A stretch of 64,000 nt of DNA, taken from contig AP025071.1 of assembly GCA_036186865.1 (NCBI GenBank), forward strand, positions 9,473,561 through 9,537,560, read 5' to 3'. Positions 44,098-54,872 of the stretch are shown in pieces (within the stretch, counting starts at the first letter, position 1; each line of letters starts with the position of its first letter). Made by a program: the position numbers and the translations under genes. The notes beneath the pieces were generated by a model. It was not told where the DNA came from. It worked only from the letters and a program-made list of their open reading frames with translations, and ran no database searches. Source of the stretch: Eustoma russellianum. Its lineage: Eukaryota; Streptophyta; Magnoliopsida; Gentianales; Gentianaceae.

Positions 44098-45090
44098 TGT
44101 TGTACCCCACCAAAAGTCGTGATGTATCTGAGACTAGTATGAGGCGACACATTGGAATATTATTTCTACCAAGAACATTTTACCAAGCTTTATCAACGTT
44201 TCTTTAATATGGTAGGAAATAGTATACTACCTCAAGTATGAATTATGAAGCATGCAAATCGACAATTTAACCTTCTAGGGTTCTTAGAGTTTCGGCCACA
44301 AGGGTTTTAGAGGCTCTAAGATATTTGAATCCTTAAAAGATAACTAATTGATAATAGTTTCTTAAAAAGAAAGCCTAAAAGCTTACACATGGAATTAAGT
44401 GCTCCACTAAATGTGTCTCAAGAGTTAAGAAAAAAGTTCCCCTCTTTTTTCCTTTTTTAGGCCGCCGGATACTACCTAGGGCACACATGAGATCACTTTT
44501 AAAATTAAATGCCAACTCGTTACTTCACTTATCTCTCAAAGAAATTCTAGAAGGGTCTCCTACAGGTAGTAATTTATGAGGTTGGATCCTTCAGGAACAT
44601 TTTATTAAGTCTTACTATGACTGCTTCAATTATTTTTCCTTAAGGTAAATTCTATAAAGAAATGGAAATGACACAAGCGTGTTTCATGAAGTATGTGAGA
44701 TGATAGCATTAACCTTCCAATATTACTCATGAATCTCGGCCATAAAGGTCTTGAAGATATCATAATAGGGTTTCCTCTTACAAGCCAACTAACCCTTAGT
44801 AGCCTTAGAAAAAGAAAGCATGAAAAGTCATTCTAGCATTTAGTGTCCTACTAAATGAGATTAAAAAGTAAAAAGAGGAAAAGTGTTCCTTTTTCCTCCA
44901 CTAAGCCGCCGGGTAGAGGAAGTAATTAGGAGACCACCTTGTTAAGTTGTAAAACGTTTTGATGATGAAAAGATGTTTTGTATAAGTTAAAATTATGTTT
45001 AATATTCGATGCAAGATAGGCAAAACATATTATGTCCAAAGATGGTTGAGATTGGAAGTCACTGGTTGACATCGATCTCTCAAACAAGAG

Positions 45091-45354
45091 ACATCGATCG
45101 ATCGATGTACTTCAGCCCCTGACATCGATCGATCGATGTCTGTCTGAGAACATCGAACCCTCAACCACAAGGACATCGATCGATCGATGTCACTTCATAC
45201 CCTGACTTCGATCGATCGATGTTGAACTGAGGACTTCGAACTCTAAACCAGGTGACATCGATCGATCGATGTCACTTCAGCCCCTGACATCGATCGATCG
45301 ATGTCTGACTGAGTACTTCAGTCTCTAAACCTGGTGACATAGATCGATCGATGT
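45091..45354. repeat. Palindrome cluster ACATCGATCGATCGATGT in U3
   Basis: Copies lie at 45091, 45122, 45173, 45205, 45255, 45287 and 45337. Five are exact self-complementary 18-mers; those at 45205 and 45337 each carry one change. They sit 270-540 bp upstream of the TATA box and are repeated in the 3' LTR. Repeated palindromes upstream of the core promoter are a known Sirevirus trait; the exact sequence differs from the cereal motif. Confidence 0.9.
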
Positions 45355-45624
45355 GCTGCAGAATTCAAATTTTTTGAACGTTAGAATAAAATCCAAGGTT
45401 GATTTTTAAGGTTTTCTCTTTCCAATCTTCTTCAAACTTCTTGTGGACTTTAACCCAACTTGTTACATGCTTCCTTGACTATTGTAAGCTTGTCTAAGAT
45501 TCTCTAGGGTGGCTATCCAAGATCAAATCACTCCATAGGGTGGCTAAAGACTATTTTGGCATTGTCTTGACATTTTTGAAGATGAAGACTTGGTGGAAGG
45601 CCTCAAAAACGTGGTGAACTTCAT

Positions 45625-45634
45625 CTATAAATAG
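45625..45634 (+). promoter_or_regulatory. SIRE-IV LTR TATA box
   Basis: CTATAAATAG is a perfect plant core-promoter match. It is the only strong one downstream of the palindrome cluster. The 3' LTR has it at 54223-54232. Confidence 0.8.
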
Positions 45635-46276
45635 AGGAGGCTTGGATGAAGCAAAAACACACTTTCAACATCATCTAGCTTCATTTTACATTGTTGTACA
45701 TTTCTCTCATACTTGTAAATTTGTTTAAAGCGTGTCTAGCTTTCTTTGATCTTCATTGTTTGTATATTGAGAGAAAGAGAGTCAAGCACAAGAGGAACCA
45801 TAAATAGTTGATCTCTAGCTTGTGCTTAGACTTGTGAGAAAGTGTGAACCTTACTATATATCTTCAACCCATTGTGAGAAGTTCTTGAGAGAACTTTTGT
45901 TGAAGTTGTGAGGAAGCAAGAAGTTGTTCTTGCCAAGAGCTGTAGTTGTTGTAGTTGCACAAGTGTGTTGTGCAAGAAGTTGCTGTTGTTGTTGCTTACA
46001 CTTAAGTATTAGTGTAAGTGTTGCTGTGGTTGTTCTTATTGTTCATAATAAGAAGAGTAGTTGTTGAAAATCCACTTTGGAAACAAAGTGGTAGTGGAGT
46101 AGAATCATTTACGATTCGAACCACTCTATATCCGGTGTACTCTTTCATTGTCTCTCATCTCCAATTCTTGCTCTGATTTTGAATATCTTTTTGAGTTGAG
46201 AAAAACAAGAAAATTCCGCAAAAGAGCCAAACACTCTATTCACCCCCCCTCTAGAGTGTATTTCGGACCTTACAAT

Positions 46277-46289
46277 TGGTATCAGAGCC
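46277..46289 (+). promoter_or_regulatory. SIRE-IV primer-binding site (initiator Met tRNA)
   Basis: TGGTATCAGAGCC lies two bases after the LTR and is complementary to the initiator Met tRNA 3' end. Confidence 0.95.
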
Positions 46290-46338
46290 TAACCTTGATT
46301 GCTTGGCCGATCTTTGCAAGTAGCAAGGTTAAAAGATC

Positions 46339-48222
46339 ATGGCAACCTCAAACTCAACCTCAACCTCAACCTCTTCATCTCCTAAGCCTACTGCACTATT
46401 TTCCGGATCAAACACTAAAGCTCCTATGTTTGATGCCCAAAACTACTCTTTGTGGAAATTTCGAATGATCAATCATTTGAAAGGCTGTGGATTTGATATA
46501 TGGAGAGCTGTTGTCAAAGGAATTGAAGTTCCAATGATTACCAACTCAAAAGGAGAATCAATGTTTAAAGATGAGGATGACTACACCGACGAAGAGAAGA
46601 TAAAGTTCGCCATCAATGGCAAAGCTTTTGACATTCTCTCAAGTGCTCTAACCACCACCGAGCTTATTAGACTCCAAGGCCTTGAAACAGCCCACGAGGC
46701 ATGGAAAAGGCTTGAAATGATACATGAAGGAACTGAGCAAGTAAGAATGGCCAAAAGACTCATGCTCATGAAGGAGTATGAGATGTTCGGAATGAAGAGT
46801 GGTGAGAAGATTGAGGAGACAATCGACCGATTCACACGAATAGTGAATCAACTCTCTATGGTTGACAAGAAAATCTCAAACGAAGACCTTGTCTCAAAAC
46901 TCCTCAACTCCTTGCCAAGAGAATGGACACCCAAAGTCACCGCCATCACCGAATCCAAGAATCTCAAGACTCTTACTCTTGATGAGCTATCCGGTAATCT
47001 TCTTACTCATGAAATTCTTATTGATGAACAAAATAGGATGAATCCCATCAAGCCTACACAAACATCACACAAAGGATTGGTGGTAGAGTCCGATGATTCG
47101 GATGAGGAAGTTGCCCTTCTTGTAAGAAAATTTAGAAGAATGGCAACTAGAAACAAAGCTCAAGCAAGAAAGTTTTTCAAGAAACCATCTAAAGAAAAAG
47201 AAGCAAGTGAAAATTGCTATAGATGTGGTCGACCCGGTCACTTCATTGCCGATTGCCACGTAAAAGAGCCGCAAAAGCAAGAGAAGAAGGTCTTTCCTCA
47301 AAAGAAGAAAGCCCTCAATGCGGAGGTAACCACGTGGGATGATCTCCTTTCGGAATCGGAAGGAGAAGAGAGTGAAGATCAAGGTGTTGGACTTGTGGCA
47401 ATGGTTGAAAATTCAAAGGTTCAACATACTTGTCTTATGGCAATTGAAGACGACCTTGAGGTAAACCCTAACCCTTCAAATTTACATGATGAAATAGGAG
47501 ATTTGCAAGATGACTTTGAAAAATTAAATTTGAAATATAAGCATTTAAAGAAAGAGTTCAAGAAATGCATTTTAGAAAATAAGAGCTTGCATGACAAAAA
47601 TATTTTGATGGTTCAAGAGCATAATATCATACTTACTATGCATAAGACCGTAGCTCTTGAAAAGGAAGAAATTAGAAAAGAATGTGAAAAACTAAAATTA
47701 GACTTACAAAGACTAACAAATGGGAAAAACAACTTAGACATATTACTTGGAAATCAACGAATTGGAAATGATAAATCCGGTTTAGGATTTAACTCATCAT
47801 CTTCTATTAAGCCCAAGTCTTTAAAGAAAAAGGCAAACAATAGAAAATCACAACAAAATTTATCATCTTCTAAACCAAAGCTTGTACCCACTTGTTTTTA
47901 TTGCAACAAGCTAGGACATGTAAAGAAAGCATGTAGAGCTCGATTTGAGAGCACATATGTTTGGAAGCCTAAGGGTCGAAAAACTAACCCTAAAGGACCC
48001 AACCATCAAAGGGTACCAATGCACACATCTTTTGGTTTTGTAGGCTCTCAAGATAAATGGAGTAGCCAAAGAAGAAGGAACCAAATGGCTTATGGACAGC
48101 GGATGTTCAACTCACATAACCGGAGACAAGACGTTGTTCACCAAGCTCAAGCTCCAAGATGGTGGAACGGTGCATTTTGGCAATGGGAGAGCCAAAATCC
48201 TTGGACATGGAGAAATTGGTAA
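46339..48222 (+). CDS. gag: SIRE-IV Gag (627 codons)
   Basis: The ATG at 46339 is the first after the primer site. The N-terminus is Ser/Thr-rich, followed by the UBN2-type copia Gag core (FDAQNYSLWKFRMINHLKGC, then LEMIHEGTEQVRMAKRLMLM, then LLNSLPREWTPKVTAI). Zinc knuckle 1 (CYRCGRPGHFIADC) is at residues 293-306. A long coiled-coil (about 380-470) follows, and knuckle 2 (CFYCNKLGHVKKAC) is at 519-532. Two knuckles separated by a coiled coil is typical of Sireviruses. The last ~60 codons (after about 48044) overlap pol in another frame and look unlike Gag, so the natural C-terminus is probably near 48040. Gag forms the particle and packages RNA. Confidence 0.93.
   Translation: MATSNSTSTSTSSSPKPTALFSGSNTKAPMFDAQNYSLWKFRMINHLKGCGFDIWRAVVKGIEVPMITNSKGESMFKDEDDYTDEEKIKFAINGKAFDILSSALTTTELIRLQGLETAHEAWKRLEMIHEGTEQVRMAKRLMLMKEYEMFGMKSGEKIEETIDRFTRIVNQLSMVDKKISNEDLVSKLLNSLPREWTPKVTAITESKNLKTLTLDELSGNLLTHEILIDEQNRMNPIKPTQTSHKGLVVESDDSDEEVALLVRKFRRMATRNKAQARKFFKKPSKEKEASENCYRCGRPGHFIADCHVKEPQKQEKKVFPQKKKALNAEVTTWDDLLSESEGEESEDQGVGLVAMVENSKVQHTCLMAIEDDLEVNPNPSNLHDEIGDLQDDFEKLNLKYKHLKKEFKKCILENKSLHDKNILMVQEHNIILTMHKTVALEKEEIRKECEKLKLDLQRLTNGKNNLDILLGNQRIGNDKSGLGFNSSSSIKPKSLKKKANNRKSQQNLSSSKPKLVPTCFYCNKLGHVKKACRARFESTYVWKPKGRKTNPKGPNHQRVPMHTSFGFVGSQDKWSSQRRRNQMAYGQRMFNSHNRRQDVVHQAQAPRWWNGAFWQWESQNPWTWRNW
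47984..48044 (+). promoter_or_regulatory. Gag/pol junction with branch-point and acceptor-like sequence
   Basis: ACTAACCC at 47983-47990, AGGACCCAA, AAAGGGTACC and TTTTGGTTTTGTAG|G (48043) occur in the same order as in SIRE-I and SIRE-III. The pol frame opens right after the AG. The TAG of this acceptor is also the upstream stop of the pol frame. Confidence 0.4.
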
Positions 48223-51136
48223 TTCCTCTTTTACTATTAATAATGTACTATATGTAGAAGGGCTTAAGTATAATTTGATAAGTGTTAGCCAACTATGTGA
48301 TGCTAATTTTCAAATTGAGTTTGTGAAAAGAAAATGTGTTGTGAAAAAGAACGATAAGATTGTTTTCGAAGCTATTCGTAAAAATGATGTTTACAAATTT
48401 AGCACACATGATTTGATATGACAAAATGTTTCTTGCCTAGTTGCCAAAAATGATTTGACTCAACTATGGCATAGACGACTTGGACACATTAGTTTCAAGA
48501 ATTTCAAAGAGATTTGCAAAAATGAAAAAGTCCAAGGTCTTCCAAAATTAAATTTCGAAAACCATGGCTTATGCGATACTTGTCAAAAGGCAAAACTTGT
48601 TAAAACAAGTTTCAAGCCCAAAAGTGAAATCTCCACCACCAAACCTCTACAATTGCTTCATATGGATTTGTATGGGGATATTGGTACAGCAAGCCTAAGT
48701 GGAAAACATTACACCTTTGTGGTGGTAGATGACTACTCTAGGTACACTTGGGTAATGTTCTTAGCTAAAAAGAATGATGCTTGTCAAGAATTTATAAAGC
48801 TTTGTAAGAGATTAGAAAATCAAAGAGAAGACACAATTAAGGAAATTAGAAGTGATAGAGGTGGTGAGTTTGATGGAGAGTTTCAAGAATTTTGTGTATC
48901 CAAATGGTATGGACACAATTTTTCAGCTCCAAGAACTCCTCAACAAAATGGTGTTGCGGAAAGGAAAAATAGAACACTTCAAGAAATGAGTAGAGCCATG
49001 CTAAATGAATTTGAGCTACCCAAATATTTTTGGGCCGAAGCGGTAAATACCGCTTGTCATGTGATCAATAGAGTTTATTTGAGACCATTTCTCAAAAAGA
49101 CTCCTTATGAGCTTTGGAAAGGTAGAGTACCAAATATTGGTTATTTCAAGGTTTTTGGTTGTAAGTGTTTTATCCTTAACACCAAAGACAACTTGGATAA
49201 ACTCGACTTCAAAGCGGATGAAGGAATCTTTATGGGCTATGCTCAAAATAGCAAAGCATTTAGAGTATATAATAAGAGAAGTATGAAAGTTGAAGAATCA
49301 ATTCATGTAAAGTTTAGTGAATTCATTGATGATAAGTCAAACGACAATAATGATGACGATGAAGATGAAATAATCGAAGTAAGTCATATAGAAAAATTTG
49401 AGAATCCAAAAAGTAATATTGTCATCGACCTTAGGATTGATCCACTTGAACCTAATGTTGAAGATGAAGAAGTAGGAGGAGATACCTCAAATTTGCCGGA
49501 TTCATACAAATGTAGGAAAGATCACCCTAAAGAGTTGATACTAGGTGAAACTAGCCAAGGTGTAATGACAAGGAGAAAATTCAATGAAAATGCCTTCATT
49601 TCACAAGTTGAGCCTAAAAATATAAAAGAAGCAATAAATGATGAAGATTGGGTATTAGCTATGCAAGAAGAATTAAATCAATTTGAAAGAAGTGATGTTT
49701 GGGAATTAGTTGCTAAACCTAGTGATCATCCTGTAATTGGCACTAAATGGGTATTTAGAAACAAAATGGATGATAAAGGAAACATCACTAGAAACAAAGC
49801 TAGGTTAGTAGCCCAAGGATATAGGCAAGAGGAAGGCATAGACTACGATGAGACTTTTGCCCCCGTGGCTAGGTTAGAAGCTATTAGGATGTTATTAGCA
49901 TATGCATGCTATAAGGATTTCAAACTATATCAAATGGATGTGAAATCCGCATTCTTGAATGGAATAATTCAAGAAGAGGTCTATGTAGCTCAACCTCCGG
50001 GGTTTGAAAATCATGATTATCCAAATCATGTTTTTAGACTCAAAAAGGCCCTTTATGGACTTAAACAAGCTCCTAGGGCTTGGTATGATAGATTAAGTAA
50101 CTTCCTACTTGAAAACGAGTTTTCAAGAGGAAAAGTCGACACTACTCTTTTTATTAAAGAACAAGGAAACCATCAATTGCTTGTTCAAATTTATGTGGAT
50201 GATATCATATTTGGTGCTACTAATGATTCTCTTTGTAAGCATTTTGCTAAATTGATGGAAGGAGAATTTGAAATGAGCATGATGGGTGAACTCAACTACT
50301 TTCTTGGTCTACAAATCAAGCAAACTCAAGATGGAGTGTACATATCTCAAACAAAGTATACGAAGGATTTGCTCAAGAAGTACAAATTCGAGGATGGAAG
50401 AAGTGTGAGCACTCCGATGAGCACAAGTACAAAGCTTGACAAAGACGAAAAAGGAAAGCCAGTTGAGGTAACGAAATATAGGGGTATGATTGGAAGCTTA
50501 CTTTATCTAACCGCAAGTAGACCGGATATTTTGCATGATGTGTGCTTATGTGCTAGATTTCAAAGTATGCCTAAGGAATCGCATTTAGTTGCCATTAAAC
50601 GTATCTTCAAGTATTTAAAAGGAACTTTGAACTTCGGTTTGTTTTATCCCAAAAATGGTTGTTTTGATCTAAGAGGATATAGTGACTCCGACTATGCCGG
50701 AAATCTTGTTGATAGGAAAAGCACCTCTGGGACATGTCAATTTCTTGGAGATTGCTTAGTTTCTTGGTTTTCCAAGAAACAAAATAGTGTGTCACTTTCA
50801 ACGGCGGAATCCGAATATATATCGGCCGCTTCGTGTTGTGCACAACTACTTTGGATGATTAACACCTTGAACGATTACAATGTTAAGTTTGAAAAAGTTC
50901 CCATTCTATGTGACAATACCTCAGCCATAAGTATAGCACAAAACCCGGTTCATCATAGTAGAACAAAACACATTGAGGTGAGACATCACTTCATAAGAGA
51001 TTGCATCCAAAAAGGATTGGTATGCGTTGAGTTCGTTCCAACAAATGACCAACTGGCGGATATATTTACCAAATCCCTTCCCACCGAGACGTTCGAATCA
51101 ATTAGGACAAGATTGGGAATGCTAAACATTGGTTAA
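48044..51136 (+). pseudogene. pol: SIRE-IV Pol: protease, integrase, RT, RNase H (one in-frame TGA)
   Basis: The frame is continuous from 48044 to TAA at 51134 except for one TGA at 48419-48421. The protease site DSGCSTHITGD is at about 48095. GAG-pre-integrase LWHRRLGHIS is at about 48464. The integrase core has HMDLYGD, VVVDDYSRYTW, RSDRGGEFDG and RTPQQNGVAERKNRTL. RT has TKWVFRNKMDDKG, QMDVKSAFLNG, KKALYGLKQAPRAWYD and catalytic YVDDI at about 50192. RNase H has YSDSDYAG, STAESEY, CDNTSAI and HIEVRHHF. Every domain is full length. The TGA is either a fresh nonsense change or a read-through site; the frame is +1 to gag. Confidence 0.94.
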
Positions 51137-51508
51137 AGGGTTAAAAACTGTTAAAATTACAGAATTCTGCATACATAGATCGATCTATGTAAAAATGTTA
51201 GAGAATGATGTCTATAAAGACATCGATCGATCGATGTACAGGACATCGATCGATCGAAGTCCCTGACATCGATCGATCGATGTCAGCGGGACAGAAGCTT
51301 ATAAAACCTGCAAAAACGTCTCATTTCTTATTTCTACCCTAAACTACCCTAAGAACCCTAAAATTCTCTGCGAAAACTCTCCACCAAAACGAACCAAACT
51401 TCTAGTTTCTTCTCTCAAGATCATTTCTTCTCTCTAATCCTACTCAATCCTACACCAAGTCTCAATATTCAAACAATTCCTCTGTCAAATTCGTGCCCTA
51501 AATCTCAA
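51137..51508 (+). promoter_or_regulatory. Spacer between pol and ORF3: palindromes, TATA, telobox-like leader
   Basis: Four palindromes occur at 51173, 51220, 51243 and 51266, matching those in the LTR U3. TATAAAA follows at 51300-51306. A telobox-like run (CTAAACTACCCTAAGAACCCTAAA, in parts at 51338-51361) and a pyrimidine-rich leader come before the ORF3 ATG. The layout copies that of a promoter plus 5' UTR. Promoter activity is inference. Confidence 0.5.
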
Positions 51509-52945
51509 ATGGCCCCAAGAACCAAGAATCATCCCAAAAGGAAAAGGACATCTCAAGGAGACAATCAACCACATGTACCAACTGGCTCAAGGACACCAGG
51601 GCTGCGGAAACAGCCAGAACCATCTCAACAACATCTAATCAGGGAGGTAAGAGAAAGTCTTCACATTAGAAACTTTCCCTGGCTTAAAACTGGTGAATAT
51701 GAGAATGCATTGGCTACACCTCTAGGATTAGGCATACATACTCATATATCTCAGAGAGCACAATTACTATTCACTGAATGGGAAAATAGCAATAGGTCTA
51801 CCATTCCATCAAAAGTGCTCAAAATTGAGGACATTTTGAGCAATGCAGAATTAAGACCTATAATTGACTTGTTGTATGCTCAAAACTGGAAGTTTTTATG
51901 GGATTCATCTGAGATGGGAGCTATGTCTACTCGTTATACCCGACTGTTTTATGCCAATTTTTGGATTGACTATCTGAATGGAAATCCATTTTCTCTGAAT
52001 TCAGTTATTGATGGTCAAGTAGTCTCCTTTCACACTGCACAAATCAATGCTATTCTTGGTACACCTAATGAGGGATTCAAGGATTTCGATCCTTGGAAGT
52101 GGGATTTTCACAAGTACCAAGTCACTGAAAATGAAGTCAAAACCTTTCTTGGTTTTCACCCGACAAAGAACACAAATGATATGCCCTTAATGTATAGAGT
52201 CTTGCTTGCGATAGTTACTTTTTGTGTTAATGGAAAATCAGCCAAACTTCCCAGCAACCTAGACTTCTACATCACATACCGCATAGCCAGACGAGAGCAG
52301 GTAAATTTTGGAGAGATATTCTTTGAAAACGTGTTGGAGGCGGTCACGAAGAAATCGAAAGCACTTCCTTACAGTAATCTGATATATAGATTACTGAAAA
52401 GTTCAAATCTCGTACTGGATGTTGAATACGAAGAAGGGATTACGAATAAGGACTATTACACAAAATTCAACATCCAGCAAATTCTCAAGTCTAGAAAGGA
52501 AGCGCAACGAAGGGGTGGTGCTCAGGAGCCGGAGGAAGATGAAGCTGAGAATGAGCCGGAAATACCACCACACCCCACTGAGCCGGCCGTTGAACCCCAA
52601 CCTAACCCTCCTAGTCCAACATCTCGAATAGACAAAGGCAAAGCCCCAATGGAGCCAGACAGTGAGTCCGGAGATGATCTCGATATTGAATACGAGATAA
52701 ATGACATCCAACGCACTCTTGGTCAATGGGGTGAAGACTTGACCAAGGAAGCTGTTCGTATAGACGATTTGGAAAAAGGCTATACGACTTTCCAGACTCG
52801 TTTAAAAACGCTAGAAACAAGAGTGGATACTGAAGTCAAGTCACTCCAAAATGAGCTAACCATGCAAAAGACCAAGTACCAGAAATTGAAGACGAAGCTC
52901 AAAGCCGCTCTTTCCGGACTTTGTTTCTCCTCTGATGAGGAGTAA
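51509..52945 (+). CDS. SIRE-IV ORF3, Sirevirus third ORF in the env-like position (478 codons)
   Basis: This is an intact frame from ATG to TAA. The N-terminus is basic (KNHPKRKRTSQ, nuclear-signal-like) with no signal peptide. A central globular part (about 60-300) contains FYANFWIDYLNGNPFSLNS, VSFHTAQINAILG and a short hydrophobic stretch MYRVLLAIVTFCV. This resembles the plant domain labelled putative transposon protein (Transposase_32). A Glu/Pro-rich linker (about 340-400) and a C-terminal coiled coil (about 405-465) follow. No clear transmembrane anchor is seen, so an envelope role is unsupported. Its position between pol and the polypurine tracts is the usual Sirevirus third-ORF position. 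Function unknown. Confidence 0.8.
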   Translation: MAPRTKNHPKRKRTSQGDNQPHVPTGSRTPGLRKQPEPSQQHLIREVRESLHIRNFPWLKTGEYENALATPLGLGIHTHISQRAQLLFTEWENSNRSTIPSKVLKIEDILSNAELRPIIDLLYAQNWKFLWDSSEMGAMSTRYTRLFYANFWIDYLNGNPFSLNSVIDGQVVSFHTAQINAILGTPNEGFKDFDPWKWDFHKYQVTENEVKTFLGFHPTKNTNDMPLMYRVLLAIVTFCVNGKSAKLPSNLDFYITYRIARREQVNFGEIFFENVLEAVTKKSKALPYSNLIYRLLKSSNLVLDVEYEEGITNKDYYTKFNIQQILKSRKEAQRRGGAQEPEEDEAENEPEIPPHPTEPAVEPQPNPPSPTSRIDKGKAPMEPDSESGDDLDIEYEINDIQRTLGQWGEDLTKEAVRIDDLEKGYTTFQTRLKTLETRVDTEVKSLQNELTMQKTKYQKLKTKLKAALSGLCFSSDEE

Positions 52946-53073
52946 TTCTTGATGATTTACCATTCCCTCGTTTTTATGTTAGTTTTTGCAAGTTTGAGTT
53001 TGTATCTCAAAACTTGATATTTTCCTCATGACATTTATATTTTCGCCTTGGTAAAGTTTTTTTGATGTTTTCA

Positions 53074-53537
53074 AAAAGGGGGAGAAGTTCCATGCATGCT
53101 TTGGCTTTGGCATCATTATCATGTTTTTACATTGTTAGCATGTTTTGTTGGTTTCATTTCATGAATTGTTTTTTGACCTTAACTTGATGGAGCTTTGGAT
53201 GCTTGCTAATGATATGTTTTGGCATGATGAATTGTTGGGAAGCATAATTAGATATTAACACGACGTGTGTTGGACATGTTGGCATGATAGGCATTCAAAT
53301 GGCTAAACTAAGAATGGTTACTGTCTGTCATTTTGGCTTAAAAAGTTGAATTGTGCATAACATGACAAAAAAATCTATTGATATGCCTTACATATTGAAA
53401 TGGTGAAAATACAAAACTTGATGCATAATTTGAGGGGGAGCATGTTGGGTAGATTGATGAGAAAGCATGAACTAAGGGGGAGTTGTAGAAAAACATCTTT
53501 TGGATTGTTGTTTTGAAATCATCAAAAAGGGGGAGAA
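53074..53537 (+). promoter_or_regulatory. SIRE-IV polypurine tract array
   Basis: Tracts AAAAAGGGGGAGAAG (53074), GAGGGGGAGC (53431), AAGGGGGAG (53475) and AAAAAGGGGGAGAA (53524-53537) are present. The last directly precedes the LTR. The remaining ~590 bp between ORF3 and the LTR hold no gene. Confidence 0.85.
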
Positions 53538-54872
53538 TGTTAAGTTGTAAAACGTTTTGATGATGAAAAGATGTTTTGTATAAGTTAAAATTATGTTTAA
53601 TATTCGATGCAAGATAGGCAAAACATATTATGTCCAAAGATGGTTGAGATTGGAAGTCACTGGTTGACATCGATCTCTCAAACAAGAGACATCGATCGAT
53701 CGATGTACTTCAGCCCCTGACATCGATCGATCGATGTCTGTCTGAGAACATCGAACCCTCAACCACAAGGACATCGATCGATCGATGTCACTTCATACCC
53801 TGACTTCGATCGATCGATGTTGAACTGAGGACTTCGAACTCTAAACCAGGTGACATCGATCGATCGATGTCACTTCAGCCCCTGACATCGATCGATCGAT
53901 GTCTGACTGAGTACTTCAGTCTCTAAACCTGGTGACATAGATCGATCGATGTGCTGCAGAATTCAAATTTTTTGAACGTTAGAATAAAATCCAAGGTTGA
54001 TTTTTAAGGTTTTCTCTTTCCAATCTTCTTCAAACTTCTTGTGGACTTTAACCCAACTTGTTACATGCTTCCTTGACTATTGTAAGCTTGTCTAAGATTC
54101 TCTAGGGTGGCTATCCAAGATCAAATCACTCCATAGGGTGGCTAAAGACTATTTTGGCATTGTCTTGACATTTTTGAAGATGAAGACTTGGTGGAAGGCC
54201 TCAAAAACGTGGTGAACTTCATCTATAAATAGAGAAGGCTTGGATGAAGCAAAAACACACTTTCAACATCATCTAGCTTCATTTTACATTGTTGTACATT
54301 TCTCTCATACTTGTAAATTTGTTTAAAGCGTGTCTAGCTTTCTTTGATCTTCATTGTTTGTATATTGAGAGAAAGAGAGTCAAGCACAAGAGGAACCATA
54401 AATAGTTGATCTCTAGCTTGTGCTTAGACTTGTGAGAAAGTGTGAACCTTACTATATATCTTCAACCCATTGTGAGAAGTTCTTGAGAGAACTTTTGTTG
54501 AAGTTGTGAGGAAGCAAGAAGTTGTTCTTGCCAAGAGCTGTAGTTGTTGTAGTTGCACAAGTGTGTTGTGCAAGAAGTTGCTGTTGTTGTTGCTTACACT
54601 TAAGTATTAGTGTAAGTGTTGTTGTGGTTGTTCTTATTGTTCATAATAAGAAGAGTAGTTGTTGAAAATCCACTTTGGAAACAAAGTGGTAGTGGAGTAG
54701 AATCATTTACGATTCGAACCACTCTATATCCGGTGTACTCTTTCATTGTCTCTCATCTCCAATTCTTGCTCTGATTTTGAATATCTTTTTGAGTTGAGAA
54801 AAACAAGAAAATTCCGCAAAAGAGCCAAACACTCTATTCACCCCCCCTCTAGAGTGTATTTCGGACCTTACA
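53538..54872 (+). repeat. SIRE-IV 3' LTR
   Basis: Its length equals the 5' LTR. The two differences noticed are in the TATA-proximal AGAGGAGG versus AGAGAAGG and in GTTGCTGTGG versus GTTGTTGTGG. It carries the same seven palindromes and TATA. Confidence 0.95.

Larger units (their letters stand above)
44940..46274 (+). repeat. SIRE-IV 5' LTR
   Basis: It starts TGTTAAGTTG and ends GGACCTTACA. The U3 part contains seven 18-bp palindromes of the ACATCGATCGATCGATGT type and a TATA box. The U5 side contains TTGTTG-rich sequence. No gene is seen. Confidence 0.95.
44940..54872 (+). mobile_element. SIRE-IV, young near-complete Sirevirus (Ty1/copia)
   Basis: Both LTRs are 1335 bp (44940-46274, 53538-54872) and by eye differ at only two positions. 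The target duplication is CACCT (44935-44939 and 54873-54877). It has a primer site, gag, pol, a third ORF and a run of polypurine tracts, i.e. all parts expected of a Sirevirus, in 9.9 kb. The low LTR divergence implies a recent insertion. The gag-to-pol frame is offset by +1 and pol has one TGA, so present autonomy is uncertain. Confidence 0.96.

Noticed and set aside
45091..45354. Regularly spaced identical repeats that look like a CRISPR array
   Set aside because: The repeats are short palindromes inside a plant retrotransposon LTR and are duplicated exactly in the other LTR. Spacers are themselves related, and there are no cas genes.
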